Shown in pieces: positions 11,514 to 21,414 of a stretch of 64,000 nt of DNA. Positions within the stretch are counted from its first letter, which is position 1. Every line of letters starts with the position of its first letter. Both the position numbers and the translations under genes were made by a program. A model generated the notes under the pieces. That model saw only the letters and a list, made by a program, of their open reading frames with translations. It was not told the origin of the DNA and ran no database searches. Source of the DNA: Lamellibrachia satsuma (Eukaryota > Annelida > Polychaeta > Sabellida > Siboglinidae); contig BSQZ01000025.1 of NCBI GenBank assembly GCA_033239005.1, positions 8,119,501 through 8,183,500 of the forward strand, written 5' to 3'.

Positions 11514-14500
11514 CGAGACATTCCCGACCATTGGCGGGGTCATTGCATCAGATGATGCAGCCGCTCCGACCCCATGCCCATGCACCCCGCGAACAGGACC
11601 GCCGCCACTTCCCGAGGGCCTACCGATGCCCGCGACCGAGGAGGATCGAGCAGCGATCGAATTGTGGCTGAAGAGACGGTACGCGGCGAGCACATTCAAC
11701 ACATGTACCCACCAACCATTGCCCATGATGTCTGGCCCACCCTTGCGACTGATGATAGACAAGGATGCGACACCCGTCGCACGACACAGTCCAATACCGG
11801 TGGCCGTGCACTGGCAGGAGGAGGTCAAGGCCGGCTTAGACGAGGATGTACGTCTCGGTGTGCTCGAGAAGGTACCGGTCGGCGATCGGGTCACATGGTG
11901 CCACCATATGGTGATTTTTGCCAAAAAGAATGGCAAACCAAGACGCACCGTGGACTTCCAGGCATTAAATGTCTATGCAGCACGTGAAACACACCACACC
12001 CCATCCCCGTTCCATCAGGCGCGAGGTGTCCCCGAGAACCAGCGTAAGACGGTGTTCGATGCTTGGAATGGGTATCACAGCGTGCCGCTGCACGAGGACG
12101 ATAAACACCTGACGACGTTCATCACGCCGTGGGGACGTTACCGCTACTGTGTCGCTCCACAGGGGTATCGCGCGTCGGGCGACGGCTACACTCGCCGATA
12201 CGACGAGATCGTCTCGGAAATAGGCGAGCACACGAAATGCATCGACGACGCTCTGCTCTGGTCGGATAGTATCGCCGACAGCTTCCACCAGGCCGTGCAA
12301 TGGCTTGACGTGTGCGGTCGGAATGGCATAACCCTGAACCCGGGGAAATTCATCTTTAGCAGCCCCGTCGTGGAATTCGCGGGATTCACCATCACAATGG
12401 ACAGCGTACTACCTAGTCCGAAGTATTCTGATGCAATCCTGAACTTCCCCGTGCCACGTAACATTCACGACATCCGCTCATGGTTCGGTCTCGTGAACCA
12501 GGTCTCGTACGCCTTCAGCATGGCGGAACGAATGCTACCGTTCCGCGCACTCCTGAAAGCGGGCCAACAATTTCGATGGAACACTGAGCTTCAGGAGATA
12601 TTTGATGAGTCGAAGGAGCACATCGTCCAGGAAATCGAGAACGGCGTCAGGATATTTGACAAGAGCAAGCCGACCTGCATCGCTACCGACTGGTCGAAAA
12701 GCGGAATCGGATTCTGGCTACTACAGAAGCACTGTGATTGCACGCCGGTGAAACCGTTTTGCGGCAACGGCGGCTGGAAAGTCGGTAGCCGATTTACACA
12801 CAAGGCGGAATCGCGCTACGCCCCGATTGAAGGCGAGGCGCTGGCAGTCGCCGATGCACTGGATAAAGCACGCTACTTCGTGCTTGGTTGCCAGGATCTC
12901 ATCATCGCGGTTGATCACAAGCCACTCTTGAAGATCTTCGGCGATCGCTCCTTGGAGGATATACCAAACTCACGCCTACGTAACTTGAAAGAGAAAACAC
13001 TGCGATACCGCTTCCGTGTTACCCACGTGCCGGGTATGAGAAACAAGGCAGCTGACGCAATGTCACGCCGCCCTACGGGACGCCCGGTGAAGACGGACCT
13101 CCCGGACGATCACGCATCACTAGCGGATACCCTATGGGGCCACACTCATCCTGACGCGCTGCTTTTGATTAGGATGCACGAACCAGATGACGCTGATTCA
13201 GAACTACTGACATTCCGTGACACCACCGGGATACTGGGGTCGGTGACATGGGATCGCATGAGAGAGGCCACCGCGAGCAACCCCGATATGCACCTACTCA
13301 CTGAACTGATCGAGGACGGCATGCCGATGACTCGGAGCGAGATGCCAGTGCCCATCCGACAGTTTCACCAGTACCGAGATGAGTTGTCGACAACCGACGG
13401 TGTAGCCATCTATAAGGATCGCATCATCATCCCACCCGCGCTACGCCACGCCGTGCTGGCCGCCCTCCACGCGGCACACCAGGGCGTGTCTATGATGACG
13501 GCAAGAGCGGAAACATCGATATTCTGGCCCGGTATGACAGAGGACATCGCCAAGGTCCGCAACGAATGCGAACACTGCCATCGTATGGCCCCGTCCCAGC
13601 CAGCCGCACCGCCCACCCGGCACATATTGCCCGTCTACCCGTTCCAGGCGATATGCTCTGACTTCTTCTCGTACAAGGGCGTGCACTACGTAGTAGTTGT
13701 CGATCGCTACTCGAATTGGCCCATCATCGCGAAGGCATCGGCGGGCGGGGCTGGCCTGGTTAACATTCTGAGACAGACATTCGTGACCTACGGGACACCG
13801 GAGGAGCTTGCATCAGACGGCGGTCCAGAATACACATCGACTGACACCCGCCAGTTCCTACGTACGTGGGGCGTGAATCATCGGCTGTCCTCAGTCGCCT
13901 TCCCCCACAGCAATTGCCGCGCGGAGGTCGCCGTTAAGACAATGAAGCGCTTGATAACGGACAACACTGGCGGGAAGGGCGATCTGGACACAGACGCAGT
14001 ACAGCGAGCGGTCTTACAATACCGCAACACGCCAGACCCAGACACTAAGATATCACCAGCAATGTGTGTATTTGGTCGCATGATACGTGACTTCATTCCG
14101 GTGATCCCCGGCAAGTATCTCCCCCACGACACCTGGCGCGACACGCTACGTGCCCGCGAAGACGCATTCCGCAAAAGGCACATCAAGACACACGAGTACT
14201 GGAGCGAACACACCAGGCGTCTGCCCGCACTGGCAGTGGGGGACTATGTCCGCATCCAGAACCAAACTGGACAACACCCGAACAAATGGGACCGCACCGG
14301 CACGGTCGTGGAAGTCAAACAGCATGACCAATACCAAGTCAAAGTCGATGGATCCGGTCGCGTGACACTCCGCAACCGTCGTTTCCTACGGAAGTTCACA
14401 TCGATCACTTCCCCGGAACCACCTCGACCAATCGATGTAGACCTCGGCATGAGAATAGCCCCGACCCCGCCGTCACCACGTACGATCACACCGATGTTGC

Positions 14501-14682
14501 CATCGCCGCCGAACGTGTCACCCGCCACACCTACTGGCCCGACTCCGGCCCCAGACGTGATTCACCGATCCCCGTCTCACGGCTCACCGCCTCCCATGGC
14601 CCCGGCGACTATCACGCCATCCTACACTGGATATCGCTACCCCGAGCCGCCCGGTAATACCGAGCTCAATACCACCAGCTAG
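11506..14682 (+). CDS. Element B Pol (RT, RNase H, integrase)
   Basis: 1058 codons. After the end of the protease comes RT (about residues 150-330): FDAWNGYHSVPL (motif A), YCVAPQGY, and the catalytic box CIDDALLWS (CIDD in place of YIDD or YVDD, both Asp present). RNase H follows (IATDWSKSGIGF at about 390, GEALAVADAL, AVDHKPLLKIFG). Integrase starts at about 645 with an H-H-C-C zinc domain (HAAHQG, CEHCHRM) and keeps a full D-D-35-E triad (D in SDFFSYKG, D in SDGGPEY, E in RAEVAVKT). A GPY-like C-terminus and a Pro-rich tail follow. The ATG at 11506 overlaps the gag stop and is probably not a real start. Confidence 0.9.
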   Translation: MISETFPTIGGVIASDDAAAPTPCPCTPRTGPPPLPEGLPMPATEEDRAAIELWLKRRYAASTFNTCTHQPLPMMSGPPLRLMIDKDATPVARHSPIPVAVHWQEEVKAGLDEDVRLGVLEKVPVGDRVTWCHHMVIFAKKNGKPRRTVDFQALNVYAARETHHTPSPFHQARGVPENQRKTVFDAWNGYHSVPLHEDDKHLTTFITPWGRYRYCVAPQGYRASGDGYTRRYDEIVSEIGEHTKCIDDALLWSDSIADSFHQAVQWLDVCGRNGITLNPGKFIFSSPVVEFAGFTITMDSVLPSPKYSDAILNFPVPRNIHDIRSWFGLVNQVSYAFSMAERMLPFRALLKAGQQFRWNTELQEIFDESKEHIVQEIENGVRIFDKSKPTCIATDWSKSGIGFWLLQKHCDCTPVKPFCGNGGWKVGSRFTHKAESRYAPIEGEALAVADALDKARYFVLGCQDLIIAVDHKPLLKIFGDRSLEDIPNSRLRNLKEKTLRYRFRVTHVPGMRNKAADAMSRRPTGRPVKTDLPDDHASLADTLWGHTHPDALLLIRMHEPDDADSELLTFRDTTGILGSVTWDRMREATASNPDMHLLTELIEDGMPMTRSEMPVPIRQFHQYRDELSTTDGVAIYKDRIIIPPALRHAVLAALHAAHQGVSMMTARAETSIFWPGMTEDIAKVRNECEHCHRMAPSQPAAPPTRHILPVYPFQAICSDFFSYKGVHYVVVVDRYSNWPIIAKASAGGAGLVNILRQTFVTYGTPEELASDGGPEYTSTDTRQFLRTWGVNHRLSSVAFPHSNCRAEVAVKTMKRLITDNTGGKGDLDTDAVQRAVLQYRNTPDPDTKISPAMCVFGRMIRDFIPVIPGKYLPHDTWRDTLRAREDAFRKRHIKTHEYWSEHTRRLPALAVGDYVRIQNQTGQHPNKWDRTGTVVEVKQHDQYQVKVDGSGRVTLRNRRFLRKFTSITSPEPPRPIDVDLGMRIAPTPPSPRTITPMLPSPPNVSPATPTGPTPAPDVIHRSPSHGSPPPMAPATITPSYTGYRYPEPPGNTELNTTS

Positions 14683-14800
14683 ACGTCCCATACCGCTGAT
14701 GTCACCGTTGCCACCCGAGACACCGCCAGAACCTACTGTGAGACGATCCAACCGTGAACCAAAGGCACCCGCTTGGCACACTGAGTACGAGATGAAATGA
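14683..14800 (+). pseudogene. Detached C-terminal tail of element B Pol
   Basis: In the +1 frame relative to pol, 14699-14800 encodes a Pro-rich stretch and VRRSNREPKAPAWHTEYEMK before a stop. Arg-Arg-Ser-x-Arg followed by P and W is the usual end of Ty3/gypsy pol proteins. It is therefore probably the native C-terminus, cut off by one small indel near 14680. Confidence 0.65.
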
Positions 14801-14890
14801 ACTTTCAGTAAGACTTATAGCGTTAAAATGTTTAATCACGCCATTATTAAAATCTTCTCAGCTTATTACTCAGACACTCTTCGTAAAAGC

Positions 14891-14902
14891 TTAGAGGGAG
14901 AT
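14891..14902 (+). promoter_or_regulatory. Polypurine tract of element B
   Basis: The purine-rich run AGAGGGAGA ends one or two bases before the 3' LTR, as expected for the plus-strand primer. Confidence 0.65.
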
Positions 14903-15066
14903 AGGAAACAATGAACACTCCCGCTTACTACTTGCGCATATACAAGAGATGCTCCCCGTACCCAGAAGCATCCGGGCCACCATACCAGAAACAGCTTGTT
15001 TGATTATTGTATCGTTTAACCGATTTGACTATTAAATACGTGATTAAATGCAAGAGAACATCGTTC
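14903..15066 (+). repeat. 3' LTR of element B
   Basis: Identical to 9628-9791. After its end, TTCTTTA (15067-15073) precedes the TTAGC that matches the left flank, so the exact right terminus is uncertain by 7 bases. Confidence 0.9.
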
Positions 15067-15073
15067 TTCTTTA

Positions 15074-15219
15074 TTAGCTGTAGCTCGTGTAGCCAGCAAA
15101 TACATCTTAAATTGCTGCTTGAAAGTTTGCCAAGCACGTTCGACCTAGCCAGGCAGAGTTTAGGCGCCATTAGCCCAGTGAATTCTGCCAAGCTTACTCG
15201 TCTTCTTCGGCTGCTTCAT
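15074..15219 (-). pseudogene. Element A gag, 5' part
   Basis: The minus strand reads TFKQQFKMYLLATRATA, the gag N-terminal region (aromatic FK...YLLAT block), directly upstream of the gag half at 9627. A possible ATG is at 15217-15219, but stops and frameshifts separate it from this block. Confidence 0.75.
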
Positions 15220-15316
15220 TCACAGTTCAACGTCAAGTTTCAGTAACTGTTTCACTCACAGTACATCTGGGAAACATCTAGTTTCCACACATCGATGAGT
15301 TAGTACCATCCCATCC

Positions 15317-15330
15317 GTCTCGTCGCCAAT
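15317..15330 (-). promoter_or_regulatory. Primer-binding site candidate of element A
   Basis: On the minus strand ATTGGCGACGAGAC lies just inside the 5' LTR. TGGCGACGAG-type sequences are common at this position in invertebrate Ty3/gypsy elements. The matching tRNA was not determined. Confidence 0.6.
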
Positions 15331-15334
15331 TATC

Positions 15335-15498
15335 TGTAGTATATTCACAGACACTACACATATAACATACATGTGGTTCTTAGGAGTGACACATAACTGA
15401 TCTATATTTGCAAACGCATGTATAACTACTCAAGTAGTTCGCCACTGAACATGTATCTCTACACATGTAGTCCACGAGATAGGCATGCATATTTAACA
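15335..15498 (-). repeat. 5' LTR of element A
   Basis: 164 bases, about 93% identical to 2111-2274, followed on the right by the GCCAT target duplication (15499-15503). Confidence 0.93.
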
Positions 15499-15503
15499 GC
15501 CAT

Positions 15504-15690
15504 CACCACGTCTCTCCTCACCAAGTCTCTCCTCACCATGTCTCTCCTCACGTGTCTCCTCACCACGTCTCTCCTCACGTCTCTCCTCACCATGTCTCTC
15601 CTCACCACGTCTCTCCTCACGTGTCTCCTCACCACGTCTCTCCTCACCACGTCTCTCATCACCATGTCTCTCCTCACCATGTCTCTCATT
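15504..15690. repeat. Pyrimidine-rich minisatellite, right part
   Basis: Same CTCACCACGTCTCTC-type unit as 1040-2105, with CTCACGTCTC variants. It is the other side of the array that element A split. Confidence 0.95.
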
Positions 15691-16850
15691 CATAACATCT
15701 GCCGTGCACTGCTATCTTTTCTATCCACCGGCGGACCTCCTTCTTTATTTATAAAACAATACGCTTCGGACGCTGTTGTGCTGGCACCTGGAACAGAGGC
15801 GCTTATGCGAGAAGCGAAAATATGAAAGCCCCCCCAGAGGTCTTTGCATAAGTTCTCAAAGTAAACATTTTTTTTGTTTTTAGTATTGGTTCATACTACC
15901 ACCAACCTCCTCAACACGTTCTGTGGGACATAATAATTACGGTAACGCGCATATTGACAATCAAAAAGCATTCGTTTATCCCGCGAAATGTGGTGACGAT
16001 CAAATCACCACCCACAAATACGTATAATGTTGTACGTTTTTTTGACTTTGAGAACTTATGCGACCACTCCTTAGTCCTTTAATCCTTACCAGTAAAATAC
16101 TCGCGTTCACGGAAGAAGTATATAAACAAACTGTTGATTGTCTGAAACTAAAACATGTGCGTGCATTTGTACATTTCTATTTAACATCATTTTTACATTA
16201 CTGTATTTTATGTATATCTATGGCCTTTTGTCTGAATTAAAACATTATTATTATTAATCATTTCGTCAGTAGTCAATTGGTGGCGTTGATACATTTTTAG
16301 TACTAGTTCTATCCGCACGGTAGCAGCACATAATACCAACGTTATGGAAACGCCAACTTTCTGTAGTAAGAAGGGTGAAATGTGGCGCTTGTTTTGATCG
16401 AAACTACTACACTGTGACATACATACATATGTGCTTCTAGTGAATTATAAGGTAATGTTTGTCGAAGAACGGTGAAATAACATGCAGTCATAAGTCGTTA
16501 TGACTTGTTGCGAACCGGTCTAGTGACGCTGAGACTGATGTCTGATTGGCCCTGGAATGAATCGATTTATCATCTTCTATTTGGCAATTTACTCGAGTCT
16601 AGACCTAGTTGTTACAAGACAACAAGTTCTGTTTCAGCTCGACAAATGAATTAATAAGCATATTAAGTTAGGCTTTCGTAACATCACATAGTTTGATTAA
16701 TTTCTTGGAAGAAGACATTCAGATTCTTACACCAGCAAGAAACAAAAGCAGTAATTTACCAATTCATTGACATTGTGAGAAAACAGATACACAGTAAAAT
16801 AAAATGTTAGGACATTTTATCTTAAATAAGGTAAGAATGTGGCTTTCATG
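15691..16850. other. No recognisable feature
   Basis: AT-rich unique sequence. I found no exon with convincing splice sites, no repeat array and no TE ends. Confidence 0.45.
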
Positions 16851-17024
16851 CAGTAGTGCATTTAGGTTGGAGGGGGGGCATTGGCTCATGGCCCCTTTGT
16901 GATTTTTGTATGTAACCTGTTGTATCACTATGTACATGGTAACATGGTAAACTAATGGGTGACTAAGCTTGCCCCCCCCCCATTGTATTGGCCTCCCCTT
17001 TGCAAGATCCTTGATACGCCACTG
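16851..17024. mobile_element. Degenerate short inverted-repeat element (MITE)
   Basis: It begins CAGTAGTGCATTTAGG and ends CCTTGATACGCCACTG. The reverse complement of the end matches the start at 11 of 16 positions. Internal G- and C-runs are also complementary. Flanks CTTTCATG and CCTTCACA share 5 of 8 bases, so a target duplication is weak. Confidence 0.5.
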
Positions 17025-17034
17025 CCTTCACAAG

Positions 17035-17394
17035 CAGGGTAGTTTGATTTAAATCATTTGATTTAAATCATTGATTTAAATCATTTGATTTAAATCATTG
17101 ATTTAAATCATTTGATTTAAATCATTGATTTAAATCACTCCAAAAAATCATTGATTTATGACTTTTTTATTTGTTTGACTTACATTTTTTTAATCGCTGA
17201 TTTATATGAATTTAACACAAATAATTGTTTACAAGCATCGAGATCAACAAAGATAGTCAAATATTTTATGACATTGTGTATACCAGATTTAAAAAAATCA
17301 AATAAATGAAAAAAAAATCAAATCAATTAAAAAAACGATTTAAATAAAAAATCTGATTAAATTTTTTTTTTAAATCATGATTTTGTCAACCCTG
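17035..17394. mobile_element. hAT-like MITE built of ATTTAAAT palindromes
   Basis: A 360-base element starting CAGGGT and ending ACCCTG, flanked by a perfect 8-base duplication TTCACAAG (17027-17034 and 17395-17402). The left half contains a tandem, self-complementary TGATTTAAATCAT unit. CAGGG ends with 8-base target duplications fit the hAT superfamily. No coding capacity. Confidence 0.85.
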
Positions 17395-17402
17395 TTCACA
17401 AG

Positions 17403-17884
17403 CTAAAAGCACATCTTAAGACTCACTATTTTAAGCTTGCATTTAATATCTTATTTTATATCTTACACATCGGTTTTACTTTTTATCATAATATTAATTT
17501 TTTTATTATTTACTAATTGTATATTATTCTAGTTATTTATTCATTAATATTTAATAATCTATTTTTTCATAATTTTTTTAATTGTTGTTATTATTTCTTA
17601 GTTGAATGTAACTATTATTTTTTTTTAGTTTTTAATATAGTTTAACTACCAACAGTGCATTTATATAATAGTCTTTTTTATAATATATATAATAGTCTTT
17701 TATTATCAAATGTAGACACCCTGAACAGGGTCTTACTCTGGAGTGTATAAATAAACTTTGTTATTATTATTTGTATCCACTGATAATGAGAGAGTTGCAA
17801 CGTTTCTGTTTGAAATTATGGGGATGTTTGAGTGTTTGAAAAACTGTACTTTAATTTCTTGTTGTGTCTCTGTGTATTTTTGGG
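17403..17884. other. AT-rich stretch, possible LINE 3' remnant
   Basis: Very AT-rich. The segment 17715-17770, reading GTGTATAAATAAACTTTG then ATT repeats, resembles the 3' end of an invertebrate LINE, but no coding block is left. No other feature seen. Confidence 0.3.
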
Positions 17885-19225
17885 CAATGATGCTGCAACT
17901 ATATGATGGGATGTAGATGTATGGTATATCAACTATAGGAGCATGCTGCTGGGATGTAGAAGTATGGTATATCAACTATATGAGCATGCTGCTGGGATGT
18001 AGATGTATGGTATATCAACTATAGGAGCATGCTGCTGGGATGTAGAAGTATGGTATATCAACTATATGAGCATGCTGCTGGGATGTAGATGTATGGTATA
18101 TCAACTATAGGAGCATGCTGCTGGGATGTAGAAGTATGGTATATCAACTATAGGAGCATGCTGCTGAGATGTAGAAGTATGGTATATCAACTATATGAGC
18201 ATGCTGCTGGGATGTAGATGTATGGTATATCAACTATAGGAGCATGCTGCTGGGATGTAGAAGTATGGTATATCAACTATAGGAGCATGCTGCTGAGATG
18301 TAGAAGTATGGTATATCAACTATAGGAGCATGCTGCTGGGATGTAGATGTATGGTATATCAACTATAGGAGCATGCTGCTGGGATGTGGATGTATTGTAT
18401 ATCAACTATATGAGCATGCTGCTGGGATGTAGAAGTATGGTATATCAGCTATATGAGCATGCTGCTGGGATGTAGATTGATGGTATATCAACTATAGGAG
18501 CATGCTGCTGAGATGTAGAAGTATGGTATATCAACTATAGGAGCATGCTGCTGGGATGTAGATGTATGGTATATCAACTATAGGAGCATGCTGCTGGGAT
18601 GTGGATGTATTGTATATCAGCTATATGAGCATGCTGCTAGGATGTAGAAGTATGGTATATCAGCTATATGAGCATGCTGCTGGGATGTAGATTGATGGTA
18701 TATCAACTATAGGAGCATGCTGCTGGGATGTAGATGTATGGTATATCAACTATATGAGCATGCTGCTGGGATGTAGAAGTATGGTATATCAACTATAGGA
18801 GCATGCTGCTGGGATGTAGAAGTATGGTATATCAACTATAGGAGCATGCTGCTGGGATGTAGATGTATTGTATATCAACTATAGGAGCATGCTGCTGGGA
18901 TGTAGAAGTATGGTATATCAACTATAGGAGCATGCTGCTGGGATGTAGAAGTATGGTATATCAACTATATGAGCATGCTGCTGGGATGTAGATGTATTGT
19001 ATATCAACTATAGGAGCATGCTGCTGGGATGTAGAAGTATGGTATATCAGCTATATGAGCATGCTGCTGGGATGTAGATGTATGGTATATCAACTATAGG
19101 AGCATGCTGCTGGGATGTAGATGTATGGTATATCAACTATATGAGTATGCTGCTGGGATGTAGATGTATTGTATATCAACTATATGAGCATGCTGTTGGT
19201 ATGTAGATGTATGGTATATCTCCTA
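17885..19225. repeat. 43-bp minisatellite upstream of exon 1
   Basis: About 31 copies of a 43-base unit containing GGGATGTAGATGTATGG, TATATCAACTATAGGAG and CATGCTGCT. Variants are GATGTAGAAG, TATATGAG and GCTGAGATG. It stops about 20 bases before the acceptor of exon 1. Confidence 0.97.
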
Positions 19226-19245
19226 TTGTTATAGATACTGGTTAG

Positions 19246-19405
19246 GATGGGTACCCATTAGCCATGCTGAAGCCAGCCCCATTGGGCATAAAGCCCAAAG
19301 ATGCCGGAACAGATATGATCAAGTTTGTCCGGCAGCATTATATATCATCAAATGGTGAGTCTGTGAAGAGCGACTTCAGATTTCATATGATAGCCACATC
19401 AGAAC
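19246..19405 (+). CDS. Host gene exon 1 (first visible)
   Basis: Acceptor CTGGTTAG before 19246 and donor GTAAGT at 19406. It encodes DGYPLAMLKPAPLGIKPKD and onwards to FRFHMIATSE, ending in phase 1. An in-frame TAG overlaps the acceptor, so the exon either starts here or the ATG at 19264 is the initiator. Confidence 0.75.
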
Positions 19406-19568
19406 GTAAGTACTTAGTGCGGTTCGTATCATATGTGTTCAATACAACATTTAATATAATAAGAGTTTATTTTACTAAATAGACTGCACAGAACTTTAAT
19501 CATATCAACAGTAAACTAACTAAATAATACTTCTAAGCAATCCATTGTGTGATTTTGTATTTAAGTAG

Positions 19569-19825
19569 GCGATCGTGCAGATGTGCGTCTGGGCAACTGC
19601 GCAGGGGAGAGGCCGGATGGCAGCAAGGTGCTGAAACGCAGCACAAAGACGTATGCTACCGAACTAAGTCCCGACTGGTGGGACAAACGCTACAGACGCA
19701 CGCAGTACAACTTCACCTGTGGCGCATTCAGTCTGCCTCAGTGCCCCTACAAATCTCTTGGAGAAGTCATCCTTGATCCCAATGAACTTGTCATTGATGC
19801 TTTATCAGGCAGTCTGCCAGCAAAT
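19569..19825 (+). CDS. Host gene exon 2
   Basis: Acceptor TTAAGTAG, donor GTAAGT at 19826. It completes the split Arg codon from exon 1, then encodes DRADVRLGNCAGERPDGSK, SPDWWDKRYRRTQYNFTCG and PYKSLGEVILDPNELVID; ends in phase 0. This Trp/Tyr/Arg-rich segment looks the most conserved-domain-like part of the protein. Confidence 0.88.
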
Positions 19826-19872
19826 GTAAGTTGTATGGGGCTGTTAGGTATATCTTGTGTAGCTGTCAGCAG

Positions 19873-19970
19873 TTGGTGGGTGGGTGGGTGGGTGGGTGGG
19901 TGGGTGGGTGGGTGGGTGTATCTGCATGTTAGTGAGTGGGTGAATGAATGAGTGAGTGAGTGAGTGAACA
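19873..19970. repeat. (GGGT)n / (GAGT)n microsatellite in intron 2
   Basis: GGGT tetramers at 19873-19917, then GTGAGTGA-type repeats to about 19970. Confidence 0.95.
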
Positions 19971-20106
19971 TAAATTGTGTGAGTATGGGTGTGTATATGT
20001 CTGTGAGAATGTGTTTGTATGTGTGTGCATATTTGTATAAACCTGTTTAATTACATACACATATGCATTTGTTAGAGGTTTAGATAATATGAAATTGGGA
20101 AAGTGA

Positions 20107-20850
20107 TTTATGAGCACCACTGTGGTCATGCACCAGTGTGGTCATGCACCACTGTGGTCATGCACCACTGTGGTCATGCACCACTGTGGTCATGTGCCAC
20201 TGGTCATGCACCACTGTGGTCATGCACCACTGTGGTCATGCACCACTGTGCTCATGTGCCACTGGTCATGCACCACTGTGGTCATGCACCACTGTGGTCA
20301 TGCACCACTGTGGTCATGCACCACTGTGGTCATGCACCACTGGTCATGCACCAGTGTGGTCATGTGCCAGTGTGGTCATGCACCACTGTGGTCATGCGCC
20401 ACTGGTCATGCACCACTGTGGTCATGCACCACTGTGGTCATGCGCCAGTGTGGTCATGCACCACTGTGGTCATGCACCACTGTGGTCATGCACCACTGTG
20501 GTCATGCACCACTGTGGTCATGTGCCACTGGTCATGCACCACTGTGGTCATGCACCACTGTGGTCATGCACCAGTGTGGTCATGCGCCACTGGTCATGCA
20601 CCACTGTGGTCATGCACCACTGGTCATGCACCACTGTGGTCATGCGCCAGTGTGGTCATGCGCCACTGTGGTCATGCACCAGTGGTCATGCACCACTGTG
20701 GTCATGCACTAGTGTGGTCATGCACCACTGAGGTCATGCACCACTGTGGTCATGCACCACTGTGCTCATGTGCCAGTGTGGTCATGCGCCACTGGTCATG
20801 CACCACTGTGGTCATGCACCACTGTGGTCATGCACCACTGTGGTCAGCAG
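20107..20850. repeat. Minisatellite CATGCACCACTGTGGT in intron 2
   Basis: About 48 copies of a 16-base unit CATGCACCACTGTGGT with CATGTGCCACTGGT (13-14 base) and CAGTGTGGT variants. Long open frames in all plus frames are by-products. It ends 36 bases before the exon 3 acceptor. Confidence 0.97.
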
Positions 20851-20886
20851 CCTGCTGTGTTGAACAGTTGCTCTTTCAAATTACAG

Positions 20887-20967
20887 TTTAAACGTATGTA
20901 CAAGAAGACAGACAAGGAGAGGCTGACTGAAAAGGCTACTAGTTGGGCAAATGTTGCAGCCAAGGAG
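20887..20967 (+). CDS. Host gene exon 3
   Basis: Acceptor CAAATTACAG, donor GTAAGT at 20968; 27 codons, phase 0 both ends. It encodes the Lys/Glu-rich FKRMYKKTDKERLTEKATSW, likely helical. Confidence 0.85.
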
Positions 20968-21196
20968 GTAAGTACCAAAGCTATGCCTGTCTCATAGTCA
21001 TCATGATTTTCTCCACATTTTGCATAAAATAGCACCATTTTGCAAAGAAATTATATTTTTCATTATATATGTCTGAAAACACAGAGAATTCCACCTCCAT
21101 TATGGAGATTACTGAAGTTTTTAGAATGGTAGAAAACATGGAGACTCCATAAAAATACGGAAAGTTGACGTGTACATTTGTGTCGTCCCTATCCAG

Positions 21197-21361
21197 AGCA
21201 AAGCAAAGAACTTGATGGGTGCAGGCTTGTACCTGAGTCGACAGATGGAGTTCAACACGGCCGGCATGAAACAACTGAAGGCATTGCTGCGCGAGTCATC
21301 ACTGCGCATTATTGCTACACGCGGAGCTCAGAGCTACGTAGACCATGTTGAGAACTGCTCT
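21197..21361 (+). CDS. Host gene exon 4
   Basis: Acceptor CTATCCAG, donor GTAAGC at 21362; 55 codons, phase 0 both ends. It includes NLMGAGLYLSRQMEFNTAGM, LKALLRESSLRIIATRGAQ and YVDHVENCS. Confidence 0.88.
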
Positions 21362-21414
21362 GTAAGCTGGCATTTATTTTGGCTCAAAGATCCCATATGA
21401 TTCAGGAGCTTGGA

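Larger units (their letters stand above)
9627..15073 (+). mobile_element. Inner Ty3/gypsy LTR retrotransposon (element B), recent
   Basis: Two identical 164-base repeats (9628-9791 and 14903-15066) flank gag and pol on the plus strand. It lies inside the gag of element A: the two gag halves join sensibly if TTAGC (9622-9626 and 15074-15078) is the target duplication. The interior is far more GC-rich than its surroundings. Identical LTRs and long open frames indicate very recent insertion. Two single-frame breaks (in the protease and at the pol tail) are the only damage I see. Confidence 0.93.
2111..15498 (-). mobile_element. Outer Ty3/gypsy LTR retrotransposon (element A), decayed and doubly interrupted
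   Basis: Both ends carry 164-base LTRs (2111-2274 and 15335-15498) that begin TG and end CA. They are flanked by the 5-base direct repeat GCCAT (2106-2110 and 15499-15503), so the boundaries are firm. On the minus strand the order is LTR, primer-binding site, gag, protease, RT, RNase H, integrase, polypurine tract, LTR, the Ty3/gypsy order. The LTRs differ at about 11 of 164 positions and the coding region has many stops and frameshifts, so it is old. Two later insertions split it: a LINE between the gag zinc knuckle and protease, and LTR element B inside gag. Confidence 0.93.
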
